64,000 nucleotides of DNA from Rhizobium sp. Leaf306 (GTDB taxonomy: Bacteria > Pseudomonadota > Alphaproteobacteria > Rhizobiales > Rhizobiaceae): assembly GCF_001423425.1 (NCBI RefSeq), contig NZ_LMNX01000001.1, positions 764,970 to 828,969 of the forward strand. The letters run 5' to 3'. Below the pieces are notes generated by a model. The model saw nothing but the letters and a program-made list of their open reading frames with translations. It ran no database searches and had not been told where the DNA came from. A program made the position numbers and the translations under genes. How positions within the stretch are numbered: position 1 is the stretch's first letter; every line of letters begins with the position of its first letter. Of the stretch, positions 55,901-64,000 are shown in pieces.

Positions 55901-58900
55901 TCTTTCCTCGAGCCAGGTGAACGCACTCAGTTCCACCGGTGTTGTCGGCCTGACCACGAGCCAGATTGCCGCGCTCTCCTCGGATCAGATCGCAGCGCTG
56001 TCCACCCGCCAGGCTGCGGTTCTGAGCTCGTCGCAGATCGTGGCGATCATCTCCAACAATATCGAGGCGTTTTCCGCCAAGAACCTCGGCGTGATCAGCT
56101 CCAGCGCGGTTGCCGGGCTTTCAACATCGGTGATCGCTGCTCTTTCGACCGCAGCCATCGCGGCGCTCAGCACGAACGGCATTTCCGGACTGACGACGAA
56201 ACAGGTGGATGCGCTGACATCCGACCAGGTTTCGGTCCTCACCACGAAGCAGCTCGCGACACTGACCTCGGCGCAGGTCGGTGCTCTCGGCGCCAGCGAC
56301 GTGACCGTGCTGACGACCTCCCAGATCGCGGCACTTAGCGCGGCGGGTGTCGCCGGGCTTTCGACCGGCCAGCTGAGTGCGTTGAGCACGGCGCAGGTCG
56401 AAGCCATGACGGCCTCGCAGGTCGGCGCGCTCAGCTCCAAGCAGCTTGGAGCGCTCGGCACCGACGATATCGCCACATTCTCCACCGCAGATATCGCCGC
56501 GATCGGCTCGGACGCCATTGCCGGCCTCTCCACCGACATGATCGCGGCACTGTCGGTCGACCAGGTCGATTCGCTCAGCACAGCCGGCATAGCCGGTCTC
56601 AGCACCAGGCAGATCGACGCCATGGACTCGGCGCAGATCGAGGCGCTGACAAGCAAGCAGGTCGCGGCCCTCAATTCCCGGCAGGCGACGGCGCTCGACA
56701 CTGCCGATATCGGCAAATTCTCGACGCAGGATATTGCAGCGATCGGCTCCGACCTCATCGTCGGGCTTTCGACCGCCGTGATCGCAGCACTGACCACCGA
56801 TCAGGTCGCAGCGCTGAGTGCAGCCGGACTGTCCGGGCTGTCGACGAAGCAGATCCAGTCTCTGACAAGCGACCAGATCGGATCGCTGTCATCGTCCCAG
56901 ATTGCGGTTCTCAACTCCAAGCAGATCGCAGCGCTGGATACGGAAGATGTCGCGGCCCTTTCGGCCGGCCAGATCGCCGCTCTGAGTTCGGGCGGCGTTA
57001 CGGGGCTTTCGAGCGCGCAGATCAGCATCCTTAGCACCGCTCAGGTCGAGGCCTTCACTGCGACCCAGGTTGGCGCCTTCAGTTCATCGCAGATTGCAGC
57101 GCTTGGCGCCGACGATCTTTCGACCTTCTCGGAAGCTGATATCGCCGCGATCAGCTCGGCTGCGATGCAGGGTCTGTCGACCGCGACCATCGCGGGCTTT
57201 TCGGCAGACCAGATCGAAGCGCTAGGCACCGCCAATATCGCCGGCCTGACGACGGCTCAGGTCGGGGCGATGAGCACGGATCAGTTGTCTGCGCTGACCA
57301 CGAGCCAAATCAAGAACCTGACCTCGCGGCAGATTTCGGCGCTCGGCACATCCGGGATCGCTGCCTTCTCCCACGATCAGATCGAATCGCTCAACACGGC
57401 CGCCATCGCGGGGCTGACAACGGCCCAGATGAGCAGCATGAGCAGCGATCAGGTCGAAGCTCTGACGTCCGTTCAGGTTGCCATGCTGAGTTCGACGCAG
57501 ATCGCATCGCTTGGCACGGACGATCTGGCGACATTCAGCACCGGCGATCTTTCGGCGATCAGTTCGTCGGCCATGCAGGGGATCTCGACAGCGACGATTG
57601 CAGGCTTCTCCGCCGATCAGATCTCTGCACTCGGCACCGGCGGCATTGCCGGGCTGACAACGGCCCAGATCAACGTTCTGAGCACCGATCAGGTCGGCGC
57701 ACTCACCACCGGCCAGCTTTCGGCTCTGACATCGAGGCAGGTGGCAGCGCTCGGCACCGACGACATTCTGGCCATCTCGGCCGATCACATTTCGGCGCTC
57801 AACCCGTCGGTGATCGCCGCTTTCTCGACGCTGCAGATCGCAGCACTCAGCACGAGCCAGTCGGAGGCACTGACATCCAGCCAGATCGCGACCTTGAGCT
57901 CAGGCCAGATCGCAGCCTTCGGCCTTGACGACATCGAGACATTCTCGACTGCAGACATCGCCGCCATCACGTCCAAAGCCGTGCCCGGCCTCTCGACGTC
58001 GATGATTGCGGCACTTTCGACCGACCGTATCGCGGCCTTGAGCGCCGACGGCATTGCAGGCCTGTCGACCGCCCAGATCAATGCCTTGAGCGTGTTGCAG
58101 GTGGAAGCCCTGACGACTGCACAGTTCTCGGTGATGACGTCCCGCCAGCTTGCGGTGCTCGGCACGGACGATCTGGCGATGCTGTCTCCGAACGATATCG
58201 CGGCGCTCAACACAGGCGCGATATCAGGCCTCTCGGCGACCCAGATTGCCGCCTTGACGGTCGATCAGGTGGAGGCATTCACCTCCGATCAGGTGGGCAT
58301 GCTCACATCCACACAGCTTGCCGCGCTTGGCCAGGACGATATCGAATCGTTCTCGACCAGTGACATTGCCGCGATCAGTTCGAAGGCGATGCCTGGCCTT
58401 TCCACAGCAATGCTGTCGGCGTTTTCGGTCGAGCAGATCTCCGTGCTCGGTACCGGCGGCATTGCAGGACTTTCGACGGCGCAGATCGCCGTCTTGAGTT
58501 CGATGCAGATCGAAGCTTTGACGACCACGCAGATCGCGGTCTTCACGTCCAAGCAGATTGCAGCGCTCGACACCGGCGATCTCGCCGTTCTCTCGAGCCA
58601 GCAACTCGCGGCCATCAGCTCGGCCAGCGTCGGCGGACTTTCGACGGCAACGATCGGCGCCTTCACGACGGAGCAGATCGCGGCCTTGAGCCCGGCTGCG
58701 ATCTCGGGTCTCTCCACCAGCCAGATCAACGCCATCAGCGTCGATCACCTGGAAGCGCTGACGACCGACCAGGTCGGCGCCCTGACCTCCAAGCAGATGG
58801 CCTCGCTCGGCACAGACTATATCGCAGCACTCTCGGTCGAACAGATCGCGGCGATCGGTGCCGGCGGCATTTCCGGTCTCGGCAGTGTTCAGATCGCGGC

Positions 58901-59813
58901 TCTCAATACCGAGCAGATCGACGCGTTCACGACGAGCCAGATTGCGGCGCTGAGTTCCGGCGCGCTGATGGGGCTCTCGTCGGAAGATTTCGAGACCTTC
59001 TCGACGGCGGATCTGGCAGCGATCAGCTCATCCGCAATCAAGGGCCTTTCGACCGGCTTTATTGCCGCGCTTTCTAACGATCAGATTGCTTCTCTGAGTG
59101 CCGGAAGCGTCGGCGGCCTGACAAGCCTGCAGATCGACGCCATGAGTTCGCAGCAGATCGACGCGCTTTCGACCGAACAGCTTGCGGGCCTCAGCGCCAA
59201 CGGACTTGGGGGGATTTCGGCAGACGACTTCGGCACGTTCACACTCGAAGAGCTGGCCGTTCTCAACCCGACTTCGATCAAGGGACTGCCGGTCAGCATC
59301 ATCGCAGGTCTTTCCACGATCCAGATCGGCGCGCTGACGACCAGCCAGGTGGCCGGCCTCGGCTACAACCAGATTGTCGCCATGAGCACCGATCAGCTCG
59401 CCGCATTGTCGGTCGATCAGGTCGGGGCGCTGGGCGCGCTTCAGGCGTCGGGCATCGGCGCCGACGATATTCTCGGCTTCACCACCGAGGAGATTGCCGC
59501 CTTCAGCACCGGTGCGATCTCAAGCTTGAGCACGCTGGTCATCGCGTCGCTCACCACGGCACAGGCAGAGGCCCTCACACCGCTGCAGGTCAACGCGATG
59601 ACGTCGGCACAGATTTCCGCACTGACGGATGCGGGCCTTGCGACATTCTCGGCCGAAGACATCTCGCTCATCAGCGCCTCGGGGATCTCTGGCATATCGA
59701 CGGCAGACATCTCGCATCTGACGAGCGACCAGCTTGCGGCGTTGATCGATACGCAGATGGGATCGTTGAGCCCGGACCAGATCTCCGCCGTGATCGCCCG
59801 CTATGTCGCGTAA
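52977..59813 (+). CDS. Giant octapeptide-repeat protein 2 (2278 residues)
   Basis: I do not recognise a characterised family. Nearly the whole protein is [ST][ST]xQ[IV]xAL-like octads, about 280 in all. Recurring landmarks of the type x-TFST-x-x-IAAISS occur at 53382, 53790, 54198, 54438, 54678, 55086, 55662, 56070, 56478 and so on to 59646. Every spacing is a multiple of 24 bases (168, 240, 408, 576, 648), so the octad register is unbroken for 6264 bases. Starts (MTSTISSLSASQVRSLST) and ends (SPDQISAVIARYVA) are homologous to repeat gene 1. There is no signal peptide, no membrane segment, one Trp, and no Cys noted. A secreted, surface or filament-associated structural or adhesive protein is possible. 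Absence of a Sec signal would fit type III or type I export. Confidence 0.9.
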   Translation: MTSTISSLSASQVRSLSTASVAAWTTEDVASLSTKQIAAMSSSQIAALDVEDVDVMNTVQLNAISQNAIIGLTLDQLSILNGNEIASLSTRQVSSLSTAQISSLSDDQAEALTSVQVGALTSEQIAALTPDEIATFSTADMAAISAKGVRGLTSTLIAALSEEQVAALNTAAISNLATSQIDAFSADHLAALKTIQIAALGGSQMGALTSNDIAALSTDQVAALNTRAIVGLNTDQIAALSIDQAEALSSVQVKALTSIQLAVLSAEAIETFSTADIASISSKGVSGLTTDVISALSEQQIAALTVGTVAKLSATQVAALSVDQFTAMATAQIAALSATQITAISTGTIAEFSTQQIAALGTATVAKLSTVQIAALSEDQAEALSSVQVKALTSSQIAAFSDSAIATFSTDDIAAISNRGIAGLTVENIAALTTGQIASLSTSAISNLGTDQIAALSVEQAEALSSVQIKALSSKQLAALSPEAVATFTTAEIAAISSKGIGGLSSDAIAGLSISQVAALGTGAIAKLSTTQIASLSAEQADILSTLQIAALTSKQLSALSPEAIATFTAAEIATLTNKSIGGLSTDIIAALTTAQIAALGTSAIANLGTQQIAALSTDQVATLSAAQVKVLSSKQVSALTEDGIATLSTNQVAALSTGAIKGLVADQIGAMSTRQAESLTSAQVGALSSKQLSAFDDDHIATFSTLDIAAIGSSAVGGLSEDAISSLSASQIAALGTGALAALGTGQIAAFATSQIGALSTQQIAALKPTQIAALGASDIAVLSTAQVAALSASAVAALGVDQVEALTSAQITVLGSKQMAALTSTQVAALDTADIARLSSMQVAALSASGVGGLSTRQLAVLSVDQAEALNSNQIGALTSSQLAALGTDDIATFSTKEISAIGSGAISGLSTSTIASLSSEKIVAISTAGISGMTTRQVDALSAGQIAILSTKQVSALTSLQVSVLETTDIAALSSSQVNALSSTGVVGLTTSQIAALSSDQIAALSTRQAAVLSSSQIVAIISNNIEAFSAKNLGVISSSAVAGLSTSVIAALSTAAIAALSTNGISGLTTKQVDALTSDQVSVLTTKQLATLTSAQVGALGASDVTVLTTSQIAALSAAGVAGLSTGQLSALSTAQVEAMTASQVGALSSKQLGALGTDDIATFSTADIAAIGSDAIAGLSTDMIAALSVDQVDSLSTAGIAGLSTRQIDAMDSAQIEALTSKQVAALNSRQATALDTADIGKFSTQDIAAIGSDLIVGLSTAVIAALTTDQVAALSAAGLSGLSTKQIQSLTSDQIGSLSSSQIAVLNSKQIAALDTEDVAALSAGQIAALSSGGVTGLSSAQISILSTAQVEAFTATQVGAFSSSQIAALGADDLSTFSEADIAAISSAAMQGLSTATIAGFSADQIEALGTANIAGLTTAQVGAMSTDQLSALTTSQIKNLTSRQISALGTSGIAAFSHDQIESLNTAAIAGLTTAQMSSMSSDQVEALTSVQVAMLSSTQIASLGTDDLATFSTGDLSAISSSAMQGISTATIAGFSADQISALGTGGIAGLTTAQINVLSTDQVGALTTGQLSALTSRQVAALGTDDILAISADHISALNPSVIAAFSTLQIAALSTSQSEALTSSQIATLSSGQIAAFGLDDIETFSTADIAAITSKAVPGLSTSMIAALSTDRIAALSADGIAGLSTAQINALSVLQVEALTTAQFSVMTSRQLAVLGTDDLAMLSPNDIAALNTGAISGLSATQIAALTVDQVEAFTSDQVGMLTSTQLAALGQDDIESFSTSDIAAISSKAMPGLSTAMLSAFSVEQISVLGTGGIAGLSTAQIAVLSSMQIEALTTTQIAVFTSKQIAALDTGDLAVLSSQQLAAISSASVGGLSTATIGAFTTEQIAALSPAAISGLSTSQINAISVDHLEALTTDQVGALTSKQMASLGTDYIAALSVEQIAAIGAGGISGLGSVQIAALNTEQIDAFTTSQIAALSSGALMGLSSEDFETFSTADLAAISSSAIKGLSTGFIAALSNDQIASLSAGSVGGLTSLQIDAMSSQQIDALSTEQLAGLSANGLGGISADDFGTFTLEELAVLNPTSIKGLPVSIIAGLSTIQIGALTTSQVAGLGYNQIVAMSTDQLAALSVDQVGALGALQASGIGADDILGFTTEEIAAFSTGAISSLSTLVIASLTTAQAEALTPLQVNAMTSAQISALTDAGLATFSAEDISLISASGISGISTADISHLTSDQLAALIDTQMGSLSPDQISAVIARYVA

Positions 59814-59817
59814 GTAA

Positions 59818-59840
59818 GGTTCACCGCGTCGCGGTGAACC
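59818..59840. terminator. Hairpin after repeat gene 2
   Basis: GGTTCACCG pairs with CGGTGAACC (9 bp) over a 5-base loop, 4 bases after the stop codon. No T-run follows, so it may stabilise the 3' end or act with Rho. Confidence 0.55.
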
Positions 59841-59967
59841 GCTCGACGGCCGTTGGGTTCAAAGCATCTGTGAGAAACCGGCAAACCTTGCGGCGCGGCA
59901 CGGGCGGACAGATGCCACCGCGCCGTGCTTCTGCTAAGCTTGCTGCCGATGAAGCAGGAGTTGGCTC

Positions 59968-61050
59968 TTGTCCGACGATCAGGATAAAGACAGCAAAACC
60001 GAAGACCCGACTGGTAAAAAAATCCAGGACGCGATGGACAAGGGCAACATCGCGATCTCGTCCGAGGTGGCGATCTTCGCCTCGACGCTTGCCTTCTACA
60101 TCTACCTGATCTTCTTCCTCCCGCAAAATACCGCGCATCTGGCTGAGGTTCTTAAAGATCTGGTCGAACGCCCCGAACAGTGGCGCATCGATTCGAGCGC
60201 GGACCTGGTGTCGCTCTGCGCCTATGTGCTGCTTCAGAGCGCTTATTTCATGCTTCCGGCAGCCGTCCTGTTCATGGGCTTCGGGTTGCTTGCGTCGGCA
60301 GGTCAGCACATGCCGTCGTTCATTCTCGAACGAATCAGGCCGCAGTGGAACCGGATCTCGCCGATGTCCGGGTTCAAGCGACTTTTCTCGATGCAGGGCA
60401 TGGTCCATTTCGGCAAATCGCTGATCAAGATCGTCGCCGCCGGCATCATCATGTACCTGTCGCTGCGCAACGAGTATTTCAAACTGCTCGATTCGATCTT
60501 TTCCGACCCGCAGACGCTTTTTCCCATTCTGGCGCGAATCATCAAGAAGATGATCATCGTCGTCCTGGCCTGTACGTTTCTGGTTGCAGCACTGGATATC
60601 GCCTGGACGCGGTTCCACTGGTTTACCGAGCTTCGGATGACCAAGCAGGAAATCAAGGACGAGATGAAGCAGTCGCAGGGCGACCCTTTCGTCAAGGCGC
60701 GGCAGCGTTCGATTGCCCGTGATCGCGCCCGGCGGCGCATGATCAACAGCGTTCCGCGCGCCACACTGATCATCACCAACCCGACCCATTATGCGATCGC
60801 ATTGCGCTATGTCGCGCAGGAATCGGAAGCTCCGGTCGTGGTTGCCAAGGGCCAGGACCTGATTGCGATGCGAATCCGCGAAATTGCTCAGGAACACGGA
60901 ATACCGATTTTTGAAGACCCGCCGCTCGCCCGTTCCATGTTTGCGCAAGTCTCGGTTGATAGCGTCATCCCATCGGTTTTTTATAAGGCGGTCGCTGAAC
61001 TGATCCATCGGATCTATGCGGGACGTCGTCAGAACAAACGGATGCGCTGA
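59968..61050 (+). CDS. flhB: Flagellar export switch protein FlhB
   Basis: This is a 360-residue export component with four membrane helices and a cytoplasmic domain carrying the autocleavage motif NPTH (Asn271 to His274) in [15 protein letters not shown]. The start is TTG at 59968, supported by AGGAG 7 bases upstream; no ATG fits. FlhB cleavage switches export from rod/hook to filament substrates. In other rhizobia it is cotranscribed with fliG; here 14 kb of other genes separate them. Confidence 0.95.
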   Translation: MSDDQDKDSKTEDPTGKKIQDAMDKGNIAISSEVAIFASTLAFYIYLIFFLPQNTAHLAEVLKDLVERPEQWRIDSSADLVSLCAYVLLQSAYFMLPAAVLFMGFGLLASAGQHMPSFILERIRPQWNRISPMSGFKRLFSMQGMVHFGKSLIKIVAAGIIMYLSLRNEYFKLLDSIFSDPQTLFPILARIIKKMIIVVLACTFLVAALDIAWTRFHWFTELRMTKQEIKDEMKQSQGDPFVKARQRSIARDRARRRMINSVPRATLIITNPTHYAIALRYVAQESEAPVVVAKGQDLIAMRIREIAQEHGIPIFEDPPLARSMFAQVSVDSVIPSVFYKAVAELIHRIYAGRRQNKRMR

Positions 61051-61054
61051 CAGA

Positions 61055-61510
61055 ATGAAAAAATGCTCCTATTCCGCCGTACGTGAAGAAATTCTCGCAA
61101 AGGCCATCGGCCCGCTTGCATCCGAATTACGGCTCATCGATGCGGCCGATCTCATTTCGCTTTTGCGGCTTGAGTATCATGCCAATATCTCGGACCTCGT
61201 CTCTTCGGCGGCCGAGCTGTATTTCCATCCCGGCACCGTGAATTTCGGCGTCGGTGGCGACTATCATCTCGACTGGGATACGCACCCATCGGTCACGCTG
61301 GACCTGGAGATCAAGCCGCGTGGCGTGACGATCCATGCTCAGCTGACGCTTCAGGCCGAAAAGGCGAGCGTCGAAATCAACTACATCAGCTTCCTTTCGC
61401 CCTCGGCCAATCCTGACGAGAACACCCGGTTTCTCGAGCGCAGTCTTCAGGACGCAGCCTTCGTACCGTCCATGCGCGGTTTGGCCGGCATGGCCGCCAC
61501 GGCGAACTAA
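61055..61510 (+). CDS. Conserved small protein downstream of flhB
   Basis: This 151-residue protein starts at ATG 61055, 4 bases after the flhB stop, so co-translation is likely. It is soluble: an N-terminal helical part (EEILAKAIGPLASELRLIDAADLISLL) is followed by a beta-rich part with TLDLEIKPRGVTIHAQLTLQ. No signal peptide or known motif recognised. The longer frame from 61016 overlaps flhB and is rejected. Location suggests a role in the flagellar system. Confidence 0.75.
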   Translation: MKKCSYSAVREEILAKAIGPLASELRLIDAADLISLLRLEYHANISDLVSSAAELYFHPGTVNFGVGGDYHLDWDTHPSVTLDLEIKPRGVTIHAQLTLQAEKASVEINYISFLSPSANPDENTRFLERSLQDAAFVPSMRGLAGMAATAN

Positions 61511-61565
61511 AAGGCGTCGTACCGCGGATCGTAAAGCTCCGCTTAACCGGGTCTCTGGTACATAT

Positions 61566-61597
61566 GCTTGATTCGGCATTTGACTGCCGAATCAAGC
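61566..61597. promoter_or_regulatory. 13-bp perfect hairpin ahead of the DUF1217 gene
   Basis: GCTTGATTCGGCA pairs with TGCCGAATCAAGC over a 6-base loop. It lies 55 bases after the previous stop and 44 bases before the next start, with no T-run. It could be a 3'-end hairpin of the flhB unit or a leader structure for the following gene. Confidence 0.45.
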
Positions 61598-61640
61598 GGC
61601 GATGCCCGGGAATGAAGCCCGATCTTTAAGGGTGAAGACC

Positions 61641-63839
61641 ATGACTTCGACGACGCTGTCGACCTATACGAGCTATCTGATCGTCAACCGCGACATGAAG
61701 TCGTCGCTTGACCGCGTCGCCAACCAGGGCACGGTCGCTCGCGATACCGAATATTACGAAGCCAATATCGACAAGGTGACGACAGCCGACGAATTCGTCG
61801 ATGACTATCGACTGTATTCCTATGCGATGAAGGCCTATGGCCTTGAGGAAATGACGTACGGAAAGGCCTTCATGAAGAAGGTCCTGGAGAGCGATCTCAG
61901 CGATACTGCAAGCTTTGCCAATTCGCTGACCGACAAGCGCTATGCGACCATGGCGGCGGCTTTCAACTTCGGCACGAAGACCGCCGAAGCGCAGACTTCG
62001 GTTCAGGAAGATAATCTCGTCAAGGCGTATCAGGATTCCTTCGATCAGGAAGAAAAGGATATCCAGTCCGAGGTCGACTATTACAGCAAGGCCATCGCTA
62101 ATATCACCGATGTCGACGACCTCCTGTCGAACAGCCGGCTGAAGACATATGTGCTCGACTCATTCGGGCTCGATGCCAAGTACACGTCCACCAGCTATCT
62201 GAAGCAGGTGTTGACCAGCGATCTCGAAGACCCGAACAGCTTTGCCAACCAGACCGGCAGCGACAAGTTCGTGGCGCTTGCCGAAGCGTTCAACTTCCAG
62301 GCTGACGGCACGGTCGCAGACGGCGACAGCGCCCAGACGAGCGGCCAGATCGAATCGCTGAGGCTCGATTACGTCTACAACAAATCGACGTTCCCATCCG
62401 ATACGCTCGCGGCCGCCAACCAGACCTATTGGGAAACCAATATTGCCTCGATGACCAGTGTCGACGAGTTGGTCGACGACCCGCGGATGGTCGAGTATCT
62501 GACCACGGCCTTCAGCGTCAAAGTGCAGTTCACCTCCACGATCCGGTCGCTGCTGACCAGCGATTCGGCTGCAGCGACGCTCGGCTATACGGGCGTCAAG
62601 GCGATGTTCAATTTCCAGAGCGACGGTTCGATCGCCGCTGGCGAGACCGCTCAGAACCAGACCCAGCTGGCGTCTACCAGCACCTCCTACCAGACGGCCT
62701 TCAAGGCCAACCAGGAAGATGCGGTCACCAACGCCGTCACCAACTATCAGACGCGCATCGCCGAGGTGAAAAGCCTCGATGACTTTCTAAGTTCGAATAA
62801 AGACGACGACGACGATACCAATGACGATGTGACGGAGATCTGGGACGTCGCCCTGCGCGCCTATGGGATCGATCCGGCCGATGTCAGCAAGAGCCGGCTC
62901 AAGGATATTCTGGCAAGTGATCCGAACGACCCGAAGAGCTACGTCAACCAGCTGAAAGACGACCGGTACGTCAATCTGGTCAAGGCGTTCAACTTCGACG
63001 CGGAAGGCGATATCGACACGCCTCTCCTCGTCCAGTCAGCCAGCGTCATCAGCAATTTCGCGACAGACTACAAGACGGAACAGCTCAAACTTCTCAAGGG
63101 CAGCGCTCGCGAGAAGGCGGAGGAAGCTGCCGACAAGGAGATCGACTACTACAATACCCAGATGCAGACGATCACCACGGCCGCCGAGCTTATTGCCGAC
63201 GACCGCCTGGTGTCCTTCGTGCTCGAATCGAAGGGGATCGATCCCAAATCGGTCACCAAGGACGAGCTGAAGAACATGTTCTCGTCCGATCTCGACAATC
63301 CCAAAAGCTATGTGAACAGTCTTGCCAACGGCGTATTTGCTGAGATCGTCGCATCGTTCAACTTCGATAGCGAAGGCAACCTTTCTGCGCAGCCCGTGGG
63401 CACGATCCAGCAGCGCGGCGACGTGCTGGCGACCGTCAACAACTACAAGCAACAGACGCTTGAAGAGCAGGAGGGGGAATCCAACGAGGGCGTGCGGCTG
63501 GCGCTGTATTTCGAGCGCAAGGCGGCGGACGTTACGAGCGCCTATACGATCCTTGGCGACACGGCGCTTTTCGAGTTCTTCAAGACGACGTTCAGCATGT
63601 CCGACTACATATCCAACATGGATACGGATCAGCAGGCGAGCATGATCGAGAAATACGTCGACATCTCGAAGCTTCAGGATCCGGACTACGTGACCAAGTT
63701 GATCAAGCAATACACGGCGCTCTACGATTCCGAGAACAGTTCGACGACATCGCCGGCGCTGACGCTGCTCACAACCACCGGCACGACACGCATCAGCTCC
63801 GATACGCTGCTTGCCGTTGCCCAGCTTTCATCGAAATAG
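61641..63839 (+). CDS. DUF1217-type repeat protein of the rhizobial flagellar cluster
   Basis: This is a 732-residue protein from ATG 61641 (AAGGG 8 bases upstream). It contains five copies of a module of roughly 75-90 residues plus a divergent sixth at the C-terminus. Each begins like YYEANIDKVTTADEFVDD or DYYNTQMQTITTAAELIADD and ends in A-F-N-F (FNF at about residues 109, 225, 328, 450 and 573). This matches the DUF1217 family found in rhizobial motility regions. Function is not established. No signal peptide; the N-terminus MTSTTLSTYTSYL resembles those of the flagellins and repeat proteins, and export by the flagellar apparatus is a possibility. Confidence 0.8.
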   Translation: MTSTTLSTYTSYLIVNRDMKSSLDRVANQGTVARDTEYYEANIDKVTTADEFVDDYRLYSYAMKAYGLEEMTYGKAFMKKVLESDLSDTASFANSLTDKRYATMAAAFNFGTKTAEAQTSVQEDNLVKAYQDSFDQEEKDIQSEVDYYSKAIANITDVDDLLSNSRLKTYVLDSFGLDAKYTSTSYLKQVLTSDLEDPNSFANQTGSDKFVALAEAFNFQADGTVADGDSAQTSGQIESLRLDYVYNKSTFPSDTLAAANQTYWETNIASMTSVDELVDDPRMVEYLTTAFSVKVQFTSTIRSLLTSDSAAATLGYTGVKAMFNFQSDGSIAAGETAQNQTQLASTSTSYQTAFKANQEDAVTNAVTNYQTRIAEVKSLDDFLSSNKDDDDDTNDDVTEIWDVALRAYGIDPADVSKSRLKDILASDPNDPKSYVNQLKDDRYVNLVKAFNFDAEGDIDTPLLVQSASVISNFATDYKTEQLKLLKGSAREKAEEAADKEIDYYNTQMQTITTAAELIADDRLVSFVLESKGIDPKSVTKDELKNMFSSDLDNPKSYVNSLANGVFAEIVASFNFDSEGNLSAQPVGTIQQRGDVLATVNNYKQQTLEEQEGESNEGVRLALYFERKAADVTSAYTILGDTALFEFFKTTFSMSDYISNMDTDQQASMIEKYVDISKLQDPDYVTKLIKQYTALYDSENSSTTSPALTLLTTTGTTRISSDTLLAVAQLSSK

Positions 63840-63844
63840 AGACT

Positions 63845-64000
63845 TCAGTGGATGTAGCCGAGGCGGATCGCCTTGGCGATCGCCTGGATGCGGTTCACGG
63901 AATTGAGCTTGATCGTCGCGGAGCCGAGATAGGCGTTGACGGTGTGAACGGAGAGGCCAAGCTTCTCGGCGATCTCTTCGCTGATACGACCGTCGCCGGC
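63845..64000 (-). CDS. visR: VisR-like LuxR-type regulator, 3' end only
   Basis: Only the last 51 residues are in the window: GRISEEIAEKLGLSVHTVNAYLGSATIKLNSVNRIQAIAKAIRLGYIH, a complete LuxR helix-turn-helix. In rhizobia the visN-visR pair, master activators of motility that drive rem, lies next to flhB. Since visR is the downstream gene of the pair and this end faces flhB, visR is favoured over visN. It is convergent with the DUF1217-type gene, with only 5 bases between stop codons. Confidence 0.75.
   Translation of the reverse strand, partial: AGDGRISEEIAEKLGLSVHTVNAYLGSATIKLNSVNRIQAIAKAIRLGYIH

Noticed and set aside
53009..59717. Several open frames of 60-270 codons antisense to repeat gene 2
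   Set aside because: They mirror the 24-base coding period and so look repetitive; no ribosome sites, and the plus strand has one continuous 2278-codon frame.
47651..59813. Possible CRISPR array or DNA-level satellite
   Set aside because: Units are degenerate at the base level, conserved at the protein level and have no spacers; they are coding octads.

Overview
The window is chromosomal DNA of a Rhizobiaceae alphaproteobacterium (Rhizobium/Agrobacterium/Sinorhizobium group; genus not resolvable by eye). Evidence: an aglEFGAK alpha-glucoside operon, the rhizobial motility genes motC, motE, rem, flaF, flbT and a visR-like gene, and a gene order that follows the known rhizobial motility cluster.

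Layout. 1-258: 5' end of a PilZ-like gene (minus). 388-6900: aglE-aglF-aglG-aglA-aglK (minus), a binding-protein-dependent alpha-glucoside importer with its own glucosidase. 7013-7912: folD. 8042-10560: a Wzz/ExoP-like polysaccharide co-polymerase and a WecG/TagA-like protein. 10706-27692 (minus): motB-motC-fliK, a lytic transglycosylase, rem, flgE-flgK-flgL-flaF-flbT-flgD-fliQ-flhA-fliR and small FliJ-, FlgJ- and FlgN-like genes, with a FliH-like gene ahead of motB. 27997-31496: three flagellins, one on minus and two on plus. 31602-37769 (minus): flgB-flgC-fliE-flgG-flgA-flgI-motE-flgH-fliL-fliP. 38067-39032: a fourth flagellin (plus). 39175-41877 (minus): flgF-fliI-hypothetical. 42083-45614 (plus): motA-fliM-fliN-fliG, closed by a strong terminator. 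45840-59813 (plus): an accessory block inserted where rhizobia normally have flhB directly beside fliG. It holds glf, a frame-broken octapeptide-repeat gene, a TPR/O-GlcNAc-transferase (GT41, SPINDLY-like) gene and a 2278-residue octapeptide-repeat gene. 59968-63839 (plus): flhB, a small conserved gene and a DUF1217-type gene. 63845-64000: 3' end of a visR-like LuxR regulator (minus).

The flagellar genes supply most of the motor, switch, rod, hook, filament, export and regulatory parts (VisNR to Rem to flagellin). The most unusual part is the block between fliG and flhB. Two very large, Ser/Thr-rich repeat proteins built from [ST]-[ST]-x-Q-[IV]-x-A-L octads flank a GT41-family glycosyltransferase, a layout that suggests a secreted or surface repeat protein with a dedicated O-glycosyltransferase. 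The shorter repeat gene carries two frameshifts that both fall exactly at the end of a 98-base perfect duplication, which looks more like assembly error than gene decay. A second unusual pattern is a short open reading frame opening with GGCATG upstream of each of the four flagellin genes. In three of the four it ends on the flagellin start codon, suggesting a translated leader coupled to flagellin synthesis.
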